A program made the translations under genes and the position numbers. 64,000 nucleotides of DNA. Origin: CAIKBL01 sp964555355. Lineage in GTDB: Bacteria > Pseudomonadota > Gammaproteobacteria > Ga0077536. How positions within the stretch are numbered: the stretch's first letter is position 1; each line of letters starts with the position of its first letter. The stretch spans positions 124,001 to 188,000 of the forward strand of contig CAZKRY010000005.1 of assembly GCA_964555355.1 (NCBI GenBank), in the 5' to 3' direction. The notes beneath the pieces are model-generated. The model ran no database searches and was not told the DNA's origin. It was given only the letters and a program-made list of their open reading frames with translations. Shown one piece after another: positions 19,083-28,278 of this stretch.

Positions 19083-21470
19083 ATGGGAGATAACGCGATG
19101 AAACGCACTCTACGCGCGCTCTCGTTGGGACTGTGTGCTGCCGCCTCGGCGCTCGTTGTGAGCACGCCGGCGCAAGCGCGCATAACCATCGATGCACTCG
19201 GCGGTGAGGTTGAAATTAACGGGTTTCTGTCGAGCGAAGCGCGTGCGCGCGTCGGTGGCGGCGAAGCCTACCTATCGCAGTGGATTCAACGCCTGCAACT
19301 TGAAGCGTCCGCTAACTACACCGACGTCGGCGTATTCGACACTTTGTCGTTCGTCACGGTGGTGCGGCCAGAATTCGATGCGGCGAACTATTACGGCGAT
19401 TCACTGACGGGCGGGCATGTCGGGCGTAATGCGGATCGGCCGTCCTATTTGGGGTCGAGCTACTCGTATGCGAACGAACCGGTCGGGTTCGGCGGGTTCG
19501 ATAACTTCCCGTTTTTCCGTCCTGGTTTGGATGTTACTCAGCAAGGTATCTTCGGGACCAACGCAACGGGTGGCGTAGGCAAAATTGTCAACCAGGGGTT
19601 TCAAAACCCACAGTGGTTGAATCAGCGCTTTGAAACCATCCTGAACCGCGCGTCCGATGGCGGCAAATACGATGGCGCTGGCTTAAGCAACTCCGGCTTG
19701 TCCTTGCTGTCGTCGTTAACCGATGACCCGGTGGATTGCCGCCGTTGCGTCGATGTCGACAACAGCCACCTTGAAGTCGCGATGGCTGACACCGATTCAA
19801 GCGGTCGTCTGTATCCGTTCCGTGAACTTTATATGGACGCGACAATCGGCGACTGGTGGATCCGTCTCGGTAAGCAGCAGATCGTGTGGGGCAAGACTGA
19901 CTTCTTCCGCTTACAAGACATCATCAATCCGGTCGACTTCGGTCAGCACTTCTTCTTCGATTCGTTCGAAGACATCCGTATTCCGCAATGGATGGCTTCC
20001 ATCCAATGGAAAATGGGTGATGTGGGCCCGTTGACCGATACCGCGCTGCAATTGGTGTGGAACTTTGATGAGTTCCAACCGGTGGGTCTTGGTAATCCAA
20101 CATCCGCCTGGGCGCATCCGTTTGGCAAAGACCAAAGCGTGTTCGCTAACTACAACACGTATTTCTCGGTTGAGCCCTGCGTTTCCGCTCAAATCGAGCA
20201 GCTCGATTCGGTGGCCGACGGCCGTGCCTTTGATTCGAGCCGGGTTTGCGGTTCGCGTGGGCCGGATGATCCGCGTAAACCGTCCGGATTCGGGACTGCG
20301 GCTGGACTTGCCGGCGGCAACGATCGCCCGGATTGGGAAATTGAAAATACGGAAGCAGGTCTGCGCTACGAGTTCCGCTTAGGCGAAGTCCACGTCGCGG
20401 CCTCTTACTGGTATGGCTGGAACGATATTCCGGTTTTCCAGTTCGATAACTTCCACATTCAGAACGGCTTTTTGGGTGCGAATGCGGGATTGGGCGTGCA
20501 AGACTGTACAGTTGCCGATGTGACCGGCGGTACGCTGTCGAACAACCCGATTGGTGATGGCCCTAACAGCATCGTCAACTTCACGGGTTTGTGCGACAAC
20601 TTAGGACTTGGCGTGCCAACCGGCGCGCTTGGTTTCCCGGTGCGTACCGTGGACCCGCTCGAAGGCATTCAAGGCGTCGCGACCGGTGGCTCGCTGGCCA
20701 CGATGACCGATCCGGTGACAGGTGAAACCGCGCTGGCTTCCACCTTCGCGCAGCGCGCGTTGGATGCCGGTGATGCCACCTTGTTCTACCGTGCTATCAA
20801 CTCCACCTCCGCCATCACCGGCGGTGCGGTGAGCATCCAGCACAAGCAAGCGCATACGCCTGGCCTGTCGTTCGACTATTTCGAAGCGTACACCGGCACG
20901 GTGTTCCGCGTGGAATCGTCCTGGACTTTCGACGAATTGGTGAACAACACCATGAAGCCGAATTGGGTCGATACTTCGGATGTCATGCGTTGGTCTATCG
21001 GTATCGACCGCCCAACCTGGATCAAGTGGCTGAACAAGGACCGTACGTTCTTCTTGTCCACCCAGTTGTTTGACACCTGGTACATGGATCATGAAGGCAC
21101 CAAGCACACCGGGTTCTTGACCGATGAGCATAACTTCATCTGGACCTTCTTCTTCATCGCGAACTACATGCGCGACCGGTTGACGCCATTGGGCTTCATC
21201 GTGTGGGAAGAAGCGTCTAACTCCTGGGTGGCGGGTTTGAACTCCGAATGGAAAATTGACAACCACTGGTCGGTGAAAGCCGGTCTGCATACCATTTGGG
21301 GCGGCACCAACAACTACAAACACGACTTGGGCCCGTACACGGCCTTCATCGTGCCTGACCGTAATGGCAATATCGACCCTTACGTGCAGGTACTTGGCGT
21401 GGCGCACGAAGGTATTGGTGCACTGCGTAACAACGACGAAGTGTTCTTCCAGCTGAAGTACCAGTTCTAA
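19083..21470 (+). CDS. DUF1302 outer-membrane-type protein
   Basis: The 795-residue protein has a signal peptide (cleavage probably after TPAQA). The long body is rich in alternating aromatic/polar strands, typical of the DUF1302 family, a predicted outer-membrane beta-barrel. Markers are ELYMDATIGDWWIRLGKQQIVWGKTD and the C-terminal barrel-like strand ending NDEVFFQLKYQF with a terminal Phe, as outer-membrane proteins have. AAGGGGG precedes the ATG at 19083; an internal ATG at 19098 is an alternative. It follows the RND gene by 59 bp and precedes DUF1329. Function unproven; a channel or lipid acceptor is inferred from the context. Confidence 0.88.
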   Translation: MGDNAMKRTLRALSLGLCAAASALVVSTPAQARITIDALGGEVEINGFLSSEARARVGGGEAYLSQWIQRLQLEASANYTDVGVFDTLSFVTVVRPEFDAANYYGDSLTGGHVGRNADRPSYLGSSYSYANEPVGFGGFDNFPFFRPGLDVTQQGIFGTNATGGVGKIVNQGFQNPQWLNQRFETILNRASDGGKYDGAGLSNSGLSLLSSLTDDPVDCRRCVDVDNSHLEVAMADTDSSGRLYPFRELYMDATIGDWWIRLGKQQIVWGKTDFFRLQDIINPVDFGQHFFFDSFEDIRIPQWMASIQWKMGDVGPLTDTALQLVWNFDEFQPVGLGNPTSAWAHPFGKDQSVFANYNTYFSVEPCVSAQIEQLDSVADGRAFDSSRVCGSRGPDDPRKPSGFGTAAGLAGGNDRPDWEIENTEAGLRYEFRLGEVHVAASYWYGWNDIPVFQFDNFHIQNGFLGANAGLGVQDCTVADVTGGTLSNNPIGDGPNSIVNFTGLCDNLGLGVPTGALGFPVRTVDPLEGIQGVATGGSLATMTDPVTGETALASTFAQRALDAGDATLFYRAINSTSAITGGAVSIQHKQAHTPGLSFDYFEAYTGTVFRVESSWTFDELVNNTMKPNWVDTSDVMRWSIGIDRPTWIKWLNKDRTFFLSTQLFDTWYMDHEGTKHTGFLTDEHNFIWTFFFIANYMRDRLTPLGFIVWEEASNSWVAGLNSEWKIDNHWSVKAGLHTIWGGTNNYKHDLGPYTAFIVPDRNGNIDPYVQVLGVAHEGIGALRNNDEVFFQLKYQF

Positions 21471-21495
21471 GGACACGGCTTTAAGATAGGCATGC

Positions 21496-21531
21496 GCCCC
21501 GGCCGCTTGAACGAAAACAAGCGGCCGGGGC
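21496..21531. promoter_or_regulatory. Perfect 14-bp intercistronic hairpin
   Basis: A perfect inverted repeat lies between the DUF1302 and DUF1329 genes. Arms of 14 bp at 21496-21509 and 21518-21531 flank the 8-nt loop AACGAAAA. No T-run follows, so it is unlikely to be a simple terminator. It may protect or process mRNA, or set the ratio of the two proteins. Confidence 0.75.
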
Positions 21532-21564
21532 ACTCAACAGCTAGGAACGAGCGAGGAGCTTCAT

Positions 21565-22941
21565 ATGCATAAATCGATTCGCTACGCTGTGTTGGCCGCG
21601 ATTGCCGCGCAACCGCTGGCCGCCACTGCGTTCACCCCCGAGGATTACATGGCCTGGTTAAACGCGAACCAGAGCGCCACCCCTCAATTCGTCGATGGCG
21701 ACACCATCACCTTCGACAAAGCGGACTTAATCAAACCCTTCATTCCAGCCGAATTCCAAAGCGAAGTTATCTTCGAAGGCATGGACATGAAGATCAAAGA
21801 CGCCGGCGATATTTCGCCTGCCGAGGTCTATCAGAAGGCCACCGAACAATTCAAAGGCCAAGCCACGATCGCCTCTGACGGCGCTATCGAAAACTACACC
21901 GCCGGCCGTCCGTTCGACCCGGAAACCTTTACCCCGGGCAGCAAGGAAGACGGCTGGAAGATGGTGTGGAACTGGAACTATCGCTGGCAGAACGACGGTC
22001 TCCGCGTGGGTGAAGTGCACTGGGTGTGGGTCCGCAAGGGCGGCGAACACTCCGGGCACGAAATCATGGGCGACCAAGGCGGCAAATACGCCAAGTTCTA
22101 CACCGGTGGCGGTAGCTTTGAACGTGTATTGACGGGTCCGTATCAACGCGTGATGTTCTCGCATCGCTCGGAACTTGCGGACACCAACTACCGCGTCAAT
22201 AACGGCGAAGGTTTTGCCAAGGCGACGGAATTCCGCGAATACACCGGGTTCACCGCGCCGTTTGACATCGCCGGCACCGCGTTCTTGATCTTGCGTTACG
22301 ATGACCCGCGTAAATCAGACGATTCTTGGGCGTATATCCCCAGCCTCCGCCGCGTCCGCCGTATCTCGGTGGAAGTGAAATCCGACTCGCTGCTCGGCAC
22401 GGACCACACGTTGGAAGATTTTTATTGCTTCAACGGCCGTCCGCTCGAACACGATTGGGAATATGTCGGCTCGGTGAACATGCTGGCGGTCGCCCGTTCG
22501 CGTAATACCCATACCGTCTACTACGGCCCGAACGGCTGGATCCCGCTGGACGATTGGGCGCTGCGTAAGATGGACGTCATCAAGCAGATCCCGAAGCGTT
22601 CTAACCATCCGTATTCGCAGAAGTTCCTGCACGTCGACCGTAACTCGGGCGAGTGCTACTACGCGAATAGCTTCGACAAGGCCAACAACCTGTGGAAGGT
22701 ATGGCAGTTGACGAAGGCATTCACGGATGACCCACAGTTCAAAGCGCAAGCAACCGATGACTTCAACGGTGTGCCTACGCCGGACGGACTGCGCGTGAGT
22801 TCGTTCCAAAGCATTAACGTGATTGACCTACAGAACAACCGCGGAACCCTGGTGCCCTGCCGTGGCATCGGTAACCCGGATACTGAACTCAATGACGTGA
22901 AGAAAATCCTAGACGTGAACTACCTGACGGAAGGCCGCTAA
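21565..22941 (+). CDS. DUF1329 periplasmic protein, copy 1
   Basis: This 458-residue exported protein starts with a signal peptide (YAVLAAIAAQPLAATA). The DUF1329 family has a LolA/LppX-like fold and is thought to handle lipids or lipoproteins between membranes. The core motif is SWAYIPSLRRVRRISVEVKS followed by LLGTDHTLEDFYCFNGR. GAGGAG is placed well before the ATG at 21565. It lies 94 bp after DUF1302, separated by a strong hairpin, and ends at a terminator. A paralogue with the same core motifs is at 25204. The role as a shuttle for the RND exporter is inference. Confidence 0.88.
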   Translation: MHKSIRYAVLAAIAAQPLAATAFTPEDYMAWLNANQSATPQFVDGDTITFDKADLIKPFIPAEFQSEVIFEGMDMKIKDAGDISPAEVYQKATEQFKGQATIASDGAIENYTAGRPFDPETFTPGSKEDGWKMVWNWNYRWQNDGLRVGEVHWVWVRKGGEHSGHEIMGDQGGKYAKFYTGGGSFERVLTGPYQRVMFSHRSELADTNYRVNNGEGFAKATEFREYTGFTAPFDIAGTAFLILRYDDPRKSDDSWAYIPSLRRVRRISVEVKSDSLLGTDHTLEDFYCFNGRPLEHDWEYVGSVNMLAVARSRNTHTVYYGPNGWIPLDDWALRKMDVIKQIPKRSNHPYSQKFLHVDRNSGECYYANSFDKANNLWKVWQLTKAFTDDPQFKAQATDDFNGVPTPDGLRVSSFQSINVIDLQNNRGTLVPCRGIGNPDTELNDVKKILDVNYLTEGR

Positions 22942-22976
22942 CGCTTGCCGCTTTTAAGTTAGTTCGATGCATTGAA

Positions 22977-23000
22977 ACGGGCCGCTCTGCGGCCCGTTTT
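22977..23000 (+). terminator. Rho-independent terminator after DUF1329
   Basis: A perfect 9-bp stem ACGGGCCGC/GCGGCCCGT with a TCT loop is followed by TTTTG-TTT. It lies 36 bp after the DUF1329 stop and should end the RND-DUF1302-DUF1329 transcript. Confidence 0.85.
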
Positions 23001-23169
23001 GTTTAGGGCACGAAGCACGCAATTAAACGACAGACGGACGATATTGAACGAATTCAACAAGACGAGCCTCTAACGGTTACGTCGCCTCCCGCGACGATGC
23101 CAAAACGAAAGCCTCGACTATGACTATCGATTGCCTTGCGCCGCCGGCCTCAACTCACTGGAAACCATC

Positions 23170-24327
23170 ATGTTCAAGTTAATCTCAAGCTCGGTAATCC
23201 TTACGTTGGCGCTAATCGCGTCCACCTCAGCGGCGGAGCCTCCACCGGAGACGGCGCTGACCGAGGCCTTACGGGTGGTGCGGACGATGGTGGCATCGGA
23301 CGACATCTATAATCGAATCCTCGCCGCTGGTGCGCTGTGCGAGACTGGCGACGCACGCGCGCTTGAAATGCTTGGTAAGTATGTCGCGCACAATGATTTC
23401 GTCATCAAACGCTCGGCCATCGATACGTTGCTGAGCACCAGTCATCCCAATAGCATCGACATGGTTATGCGCGTCGCCGAAACGGACAGCGTGACTCTAA
23501 CCCTCATGGTCGAGTCGCTCGCGGCAACGCCGCGTGAGGATTTGGAAGATGTCCTAATCGAAGCGCTGAAGTCGGATAAAGCCTATGTGCGGAAAAACGC
23601 GCTGCAGGCGCTGTCTCGCATCAAGACACAGGAAGTGAACGATGCCGTGCACAGTATTACGGACAATCCCAAGGAACTCCCCACGGTACGCGCCTACGGC
23701 TACTACACGTTGGCATCGATTGGTCATGGGGCCGAAGTGAGCGAACAAGTACTCGCGATAGCCAAGAGCGGGGAAAGCGGTGACGAACGAGAAGTGGCCG
23801 CCGCCGCACTTGGCATGATCGATTCGGATTCATCCAAAGCAGCACTTGCAACGCTTGCCGCCGAAGACATTGATGGACGCGTTAAGCTCGCCGCGATCGC
23901 GAGCAGTGCGGGACTCAAGGACGATGATGCGATCGCCGCGATGATCAAAACCGTGGCGTACGGAAAGCCGCTCGAGGCTTCCGTCATGGCCGGTGCCCTG
24001 CGCCGATTACCGCCGGACATTAGCCGGCAAGTCACCGATACGTTGATCAAATGCTGTGCGCTACCGCCGGATACGGCGACCCGCGTACTAGAATCTTGGG
24101 GCTGGATCGCGCAGGACGCGGGCTTTTTGTATCGATGGGGTCTCGCCCATCCGGAAACCGATGTGCGCTTGCAGACGCTATGGCTTATCGGTCACCGCCG
24201 TGACGCCGCCGCGGTGAGCGACCTTGCCAAATTTCTTAAAGATGCCGATCCCGGGATAAGAACCATGGCGGCGTGGGCCATCATTCACTCGGCCGACGGG
24301 GATTTCGTGGGCGGCGTGGAAACTTAA
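23170..24327 (+). CDS. HEAT-repeat exported protein
   Basis: The 385-residue protein begins with a signal peptide (FKLISSSVILTLALIASTSAA). It continues with about ten helical pairs of the HEAT/PBS-lyase type, for example KSDKAYVRKNALQALSRIKT and GESGDEREVAAAALGMIDSDS. Such solenoids bind partner proteins. The ATG at 23170 is preferred because it starts the signal peptide; the frame is open from a TTG at 23131. It is separated from DUF1329 by a terminator and probably has its own promoter. It likely works in the periplasm with the DUF1329/RND set, which is inference from position. Confidence 0.8.
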   Translation: MFKLISSSVILTLALIASTSAAEPPPETALTEALRVVRTMVASDDIYNRILAAGALCETGDARALEMLGKYVAHNDFVIKRSAIDTLLSTSHPNSIDMVMRVAETDSVTLTLMVESLAATPREDLEDVLIEALKSDKAYVRKNALQALSRIKTQEVNDAVHSITDNPKELPTVRAYGYYTLASIGHGAEVSEQVLAIAKSGESGDEREVAAAALGMIDSDSSKAALATLAAEDIDGRVKLAAIASSAGLKDDDAIAAMIKTVAYGKPLEASVMAGALRRLPPDISRQVTDTLIKCCALPPDTATRVLESWGWIAQDAGFLYRWGLAHPETDVRLQTLWLIGHRRDAAAVSDLAKFLKDADPGIRTMAAWAIIHSADGDFVGGVET

Positions 24328-24345
24328 ATCCAACGAACGCTTTCA

Positions 24346-24446
24346 TCCCCCCGGTGGGAGGGGAAATTGATCGCCCTCTCCACCGATCCGGGAGCGCATA
24401 ATTTGTCCTCCTCTCCCGCGTGCGGGTGAGGGACGGGGTGAGGGCC
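24346..24446. repeat. Palindromic repeat, copy C
   Basis: A degenerate member of the GC-rich palindrome family, containing CCTCTCCCGCGTGCGGG and GGGGTGAGGG. It fills most of the space between the HEAT-repeat and Nudix genes. Confidence 0.7.
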
Positions 24447-24523
24447 TTTGTTTACGTCCGCACCGCACTAGACAAACCCACCAATCCACACCACGATGCA
24501 CTAAGCCAACCAAGCTAGCCCGC

Positions 24524-25126
24524 ATGTCCGATACGCCAGAGTCAAAGCGCCGCCAGACCGCCTGGGAAGTGTTGAGTTCCGACGAACTTTTCAGCCACCC
24601 CTATTTTCGCTTCCGCAAAGACCGTTGCGCGCTGCCGGATGAACGCATCATGCCGGCTTATTACGTCATGGAATTTATCGATTGGGTCAATGTGGTGCCG
24701 TTGACCGATGATGGCAAGATTGTGTTGGTTAACCAATATCGACACGCCGCCAAACGGCGTTTTTATGAATTTCCGGGGGGCACGATGGAGCCCGGCCAAC
24801 ACGAAACGCCGGAGGACGCGGCACGGCGCGAGTTATTAGAGGAAACCGGGTACGCGGTTAGTCGCTTAAGTTACCTCGGCTTGCACTACCCCAACCCCGG
24901 ACTGCAAGACAATCGGATGCATGTGTTCCTGGGAACCGGTTGCCGCAAACAGGCCGAACCCAAACTCGATACCTACGAGGATTTGGAAGTCGAACTGGTC
25001 GATGTCCAAGATTTCATTGAATGTATCGAACAAGGAAGACCGATGCACTCGTTGATGCTGGCGTCATTGACACTGGCGTTACCGGCAATCAAAAAGTATT
25101 ACTCAATGTCTTCGTTAGCGTTGTGA
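24524..25126 (+). CDS. Nudix hydrolase (ADP-ribose pyrophosphatase type)
   Basis: This 200-residue cytoplasmic hydrolase cleaves a nucleoside diphosphate linked to another moiety. The Nudix box lies at residues 85-110, ending RELLEETGY. The spacing between the first Gly and the RE motif is two residues longer than the consensus (residues GGTMEPGQHETPEDAAR). The preceding INPL-like region NVVPLTDDGKIVLVNQYRHA resembles ADP-ribose pyrophosphatases. Substrate uncertain. It lies between two genes of the envelope locus but shows no sign of export. Confidence 0.88.
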   Translation: MSDTPESKRRQTAWEVLSSDELFSHPYFRFRKDRCALPDERIMPAYYVMEFIDWVNVVPLTDDGKIVLVNQYRHAAKRRFYEFPGGTMEPGQHETPEDAARRELLEETGYAVSRLSYLGLHYPNPGLQDNRMHVFLGTGCRKQAEPKLDTYEDLEVELVDVQDFIECIEQGRPMHSLMLASLTLALPAIKKYYSMSSLAL

Positions 25127-25203
25127 GCTTCGTGGCGCTTTATTGCAAGCCTTGGCGGACGTTCAACCGGTCGTTTTAATTTATCCCGATAAGGAATCGA
25201 TTC

Positions 25204-26514
25204 ATGCGTTACCCATTAGCCGCGGCCGCGCGCGGCTTGTCCCAAGTGATGTGGTCCGTTGCACTGACATTGGCGCTCGCAAACACCGGCCGAGCCGGCG
25301 ACTTCGATATCGATTTGGCACAAATCGAAGAGCTTTCTCCGGCGCCCGGCACCATCATCGGTGCCGACGGCTTGGATCAATACCGGCAAATTCTCGATCC
25401 CGACTTGGCCGAGATGATCGCGCAGGGTTGGTACACGATAACGGTCGGCGAGCCGATTTCATTTGATCCCCATCCCAGTTTCGTCGCCGCCACACAGCAA
25501 TACGGCGATAAGGTCCAGCTCGGTGCCACCGTCAGCGATTTGCAGAACTATATCGCCGGCCGACCATTTCCGGGTGAACTCTCCACTGACGATCCGCGGG
25601 CTGGCGAACGCCTCGCGTGGAATATGCGTTATGCGTTCGCCGGTGATAGCGCGATGTTGCCCGAAATGTATTGGGGATATCGCGATATGCGTAGCCAGTC
25701 GCTGGAGCGCACGCTTACGTTCAACGCGCAGGGCATGCGCTACATGTACCGCCATGTCACTCCACCTGTCCCGGCATTACCGAAAAATCCGTACGCCATC
25801 TACAGCGCGATCACGCTTGAAGCCGAAGATCCCACCGATGTTGAAGGCACCAAGCTCCTGATCTACTACAACAGCGATGACAACGCCGAGGAACAAGGTT
25901 GGATGTATGTACCGACGCTGCGACGTGTCCGTCGCGTCGCGACGACCGCACGCACGGATTCCTTTCTCGGCAGCGACTTGATGATCGAGGATTTTTTGGG
26001 TTATTCCGGGCGGCTTAAGGACATGAATTGGAAATTTGGCGGCTCGACCTACATTTTGCTGCCGATGTACCGTCATGATCAGCTTGAGCATTCCACGCAG
26101 AAGGCGCGCCATTACGACTACAACTTTGTCGATTTCACCGGTAACTCAGGCTGCTTTCCGAAAGTCACCTGGCAGCTACGCCGTGCGTTGATTTTGGAAG
26201 GCAGTCCGAAACGCGACGATCATCCTCTGTCCAAACGCTTTTTTTATGTGGATGCGCAAACCAGCTTGCCGATCTTAGGCAAGGTGTACGACCGCGCGGG
26301 TGTGCTGTGGAAGATGTTGATCGGCGGTGTGGCGCACCCTGACTATCATTTGGCGGAAAATAAAGGCAGCGGCGTCCCGTTGCTCGATTCCTCGTCGGCG
26401 ATCGACGTGCAAAACAAACACTGCACCACGTTACAGATACTGACCGTCGTCAATCCCGAGAAAGTTAATCAAAAAGACTTCGAGCCCAGCGCGCTCAACG
26501 TCGGTGCGCGATAA
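25204..26514 (+). CDS. DUF1329 periplasmic protein, copy 2
   Basis: This 436-residue paralogue of the protein at 21565 has a signal peptide (hydrophobic MWSVALTLALANTG, cleavage probably after GRAG). The shared core is GWMYVPTLRRVRRVATTA and SFLGSDLMIEDFLGYSGR. The final Cys-containing part (NSGCFPK) differs from copy 1. AAGGA precedes the ATG. No DUF1302 or RND partner is adjacent, so it may share those of the main cluster or act as an alternative carrier. The next gene, a dehydrogenase, begins 21 bp after its stop. Confidence 0.87.
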   Translation: MRYPLAAAARGLSQVMWSVALTLALANTGRAGDFDIDLAQIEELSPAPGTIIGADGLDQYRQILDPDLAEMIAQGWYTITVGEPISFDPHPSFVAATQQYGDKVQLGATVSDLQNYIAGRPFPGELSTDDPRAGERLAWNMRYAFAGDSAMLPEMYWGYRDMRSQSLERTLTFNAQGMRYMYRHVTPPVPALPKNPYAIYSAITLEAEDPTDVEGTKLLIYYNSDDNAEEQGWMYVPTLRRVRRVATTARTDSFLGSDLMIEDFLGYSGRLKDMNWKFGGSTYILLPMYRHDQLEHSTQKARHYDYNFVDFTGNSGCFPKVTWQLRRALILEGSPKRDDHPLSKRFFYVDAQTSLPILGKVYDRAGVLWKMLIGGVAHPDYHLAENKGSGVPLLDSSSAIDVQNKHCTTLQILTVVNPEKVNQKDFEPSALNVGAR

Positions 26515-26535
26515 TAGAGAGTTCACGAGTAACCC

Positions 26536-27315
26536 ATGGATGCCAAGCAATTTGTCGGTGCGCTGTTCGATTTAACGGCCAAGCATATCCTCGTCACCGG
26601 TGCATCGAGCGGTCTTGGCCGCCACTTCGCGCGCACGTTAACGCAGGCCGGAGCTCGTGTCGCTTTGTGCGCGCGCTCGGTCGAGAAAATGGAAGACCTC
26701 GCACGCGAGCTGCGTGCGGAAGGCGGGCGGTGTGATGTCTATGCGCTCGATGTCCGTGACCGCGCAAGCATTCGCGCTTGCATCGCCGCCGCCGAAGCTA
26801 TCGCGCCGGTCGATGTGTTGGTCAATAACGCCGGCATCGCGATTCCGAAGGCGCCGGAAAGGCTAAGCGACGAGCAATGGGATACCGTGTATGAGACCAA
26901 TCTGCGCGGACCCTGGGTATTGGCGCAGGAGATCATCAAGCGCCGCCTGGTCGACCGTCGCGAGGCCAGCATCATCAATATTGCCTCGGTGTTGGGGATC
27001 CGCGCGATCGGTCACTTAGCACCCTATTCGGCGGCGAAGGCCGGTCTCATCAATCTCGGGCGCGATCTCTGTGTGGATTTGGCCACGAGCGGAATTCGCA
27101 TCAATGCGCTCGCGCCGGGCTATTTCATCACGGAGATGAACGATGAGTGGCTGCAAACGCCGGCGGGTGAGCGCCTGCGCAATCGCATTCCGGCCAAACG
27201 CTTTGGGGTGCCGGCGGAGCTCGATGGCGCATTGGTCTTTTTGGCCTCCGACGCATCGCGCTATATGAACGGTAATCTGATAACGATCGATGGCGGCCAT
27301 ACCGCAAGTTTGTGA
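26536..27315 (+). CDS. Short-chain dehydrogenase/reductase
   Basis: This 259-residue NAD(P)-dependent Rossmann enzyme has the cofactor loop TGASSGLGRH, NNAG at residues 94-97 and the catalytic Ser-Tyr-Lys in NIASVLGIRAIGHLAPYSAAKAGL. The C terminus MNGNLITIDGG is typical. It resembles gluconate 5-dehydrogenase-like and 3-oxoacyl-ACP reductase-like enzymes; substrate not inferable. It lies 21 bp after DUF1329 copy 2 and 12 bp before a YghU-type gene, so the three may share a transcript. Confidence 0.88.
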   Translation: MDAKQFVGALFDLTAKHILVTGASSGLGRHFARTLTQAGARVALCARSVEKMEDLARELRAEGGRCDVYALDVRDRASIRACIAAAEAIAPVDVLVNNAGIAIPKAPERLSDEQWDTVYETNLRGPWVLAQEIIKRRLVDRREASIINIASVLGIRAIGHLAPYSAAKAGLINLGRDLCVDLATSGIRINALAPGYFITEMNDEWLQTPAGERLRNRIPAKRFGVPAELDGALVFLASDASRYMNGNLITIDGGHTASL

Positions 27316-27327
27316 AAGGAACCCACG

Positions 27328-28173
27328 ATGACTGATGCAGCAGAATACACCCCGCCAAAAGTTTGGAAGTGGGACAGCGAGTCCGGCGGCACCTGGGCCA
27401 AGATCAATCGCCCCATCGCGGGCGCCACGCATGACAAGGAATTACCGGTCGGTAAACATCCTTTGCAGCTTTATTCGCTGGCCACGCCCAACGGCGTCAA
27501 GGTCACGATAATGCTTGAGGAACTTCTCGCGCGCGGGCTGCGGGATGCGGAATACGATGCATGGCTCATTGATATCTCCAAGGGAGATCAATTCGGCAGC
27601 GGATTCGTTGAAGTCAACCCTAATTCAAAAATCCCGGCGCTGCTCGACCGCAGCATCACTCCCCCGATTAGGGTCTTTGAGTCGGGCGCCATCTTAGTGT
27701 ATCTCGCCGAGAAATTCGGCGCCTTGTTACCGAGCGCCTCCGCTGCGCGCGCGGAGTGCTTATCTTGGCTTTTCTGGCAGATGGGCAGTGCACCCTATCT
27801 CGGCGGCGGTTTTGGGCATTTTTACGCTTATGCGCCGAGCAAGATGGAATACTGCATCAATCGCTTCACGATGGAAGTCAAACGCCAACTCGATGTGCTC
27901 GATCGCAATCTCGCCACGCGCCGGTACCTTATCGGCGGCGATTACACCATCGCGGATATCGCGGTGTACCCATGGTATGGCGCGTTGATAACCCAAGATC
28001 TCTACAACGCACAGGAGTTCTTGGACGTCGGCAGTTATACGCACGTACGGCGCTGGGCGCGCGAGATCGAGGAACGTCCGGCCGTGAAGCGCGGGCGACG
28101 AGTGAATAAATCGTGGGGACCCGAAGATCAGCAAATGCCGGAGCGGCACGCGGCGAGCGATTTCGAGAAATAA
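27328..28173 (+). CDS. yghU: YghU-type glutathione-dependent disulfide-bond oxidoreductase
   Basis: This 281-residue GST-fold protein contains the long N-terminal extension of the Nu-class family (KVWKWDSESGGTWAKINRPIAG). A thioredoxin-like domain follows with LYSLATPNGVKVTIMLEELL and NPNSKIPALLD, then ESGAILVYLAEKFG for glutathione contact. The helical domain contains YLIGGDYTIADIAVYPWY. E. coli YghU reduces small disulfides with two bound glutathiones; the same activity is expected. The ATG at 27328 follows AAAGGAA. It ends just before repeat copy D. Confidence 0.9.
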   Translation: MTDAAEYTPPKVWKWDSESGGTWAKINRPIAGATHDKELPVGKHPLQLYSLATPNGVKVTIMLEELLARGLRDAEYDAWLIDISKGDQFGSGFVEVNPNSKIPALLDRSITPPIRVFESGAILVYLAEKFGALLPSASAARAECLSWLFWQMGSAPYLGGGFGHFYAYAPSKMEYCINRFTMEVKRQLDVLDRNLATRRYLIGGDYTIADIAVYPWYGALITQDLYNAQEFLDVGSYTHVRRWAREIEERPAVKRGRRVNKSWGPEDQQMPERHAASDFEK

Positions 28174-28178
28174 ACGCG

Positions 28179-28272
28179 CCCCTCACCCGGCGCTACGCGC
28201 CGACCTCTCCCGGCGGGAGAGGTTTCTTACACTCCCTCTCCCGCGCGCGGGAGAGGGCAGGGGAGAGGGTCT
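28179..28272. repeat. Palindromic repeat pair, copy D
   Basis: A type-Y unit (28179-28222) and a type-X unit (28233-28272) lie between the converging YghU-type and PEP-utilising genes. Sequence core: CCTCTCCCGGCGGGAGAGG. Confidence 0.85.
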
Positions 28273-28278
28273 TCTTTC

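Noticed and set aside
20601..21533. 310-codon minus-strand frame opposite DUF1302
   Set aside because: It lies wholly over a conserved exported protein, is rich in His/Arg/Val by complement bias, and has no known motif.
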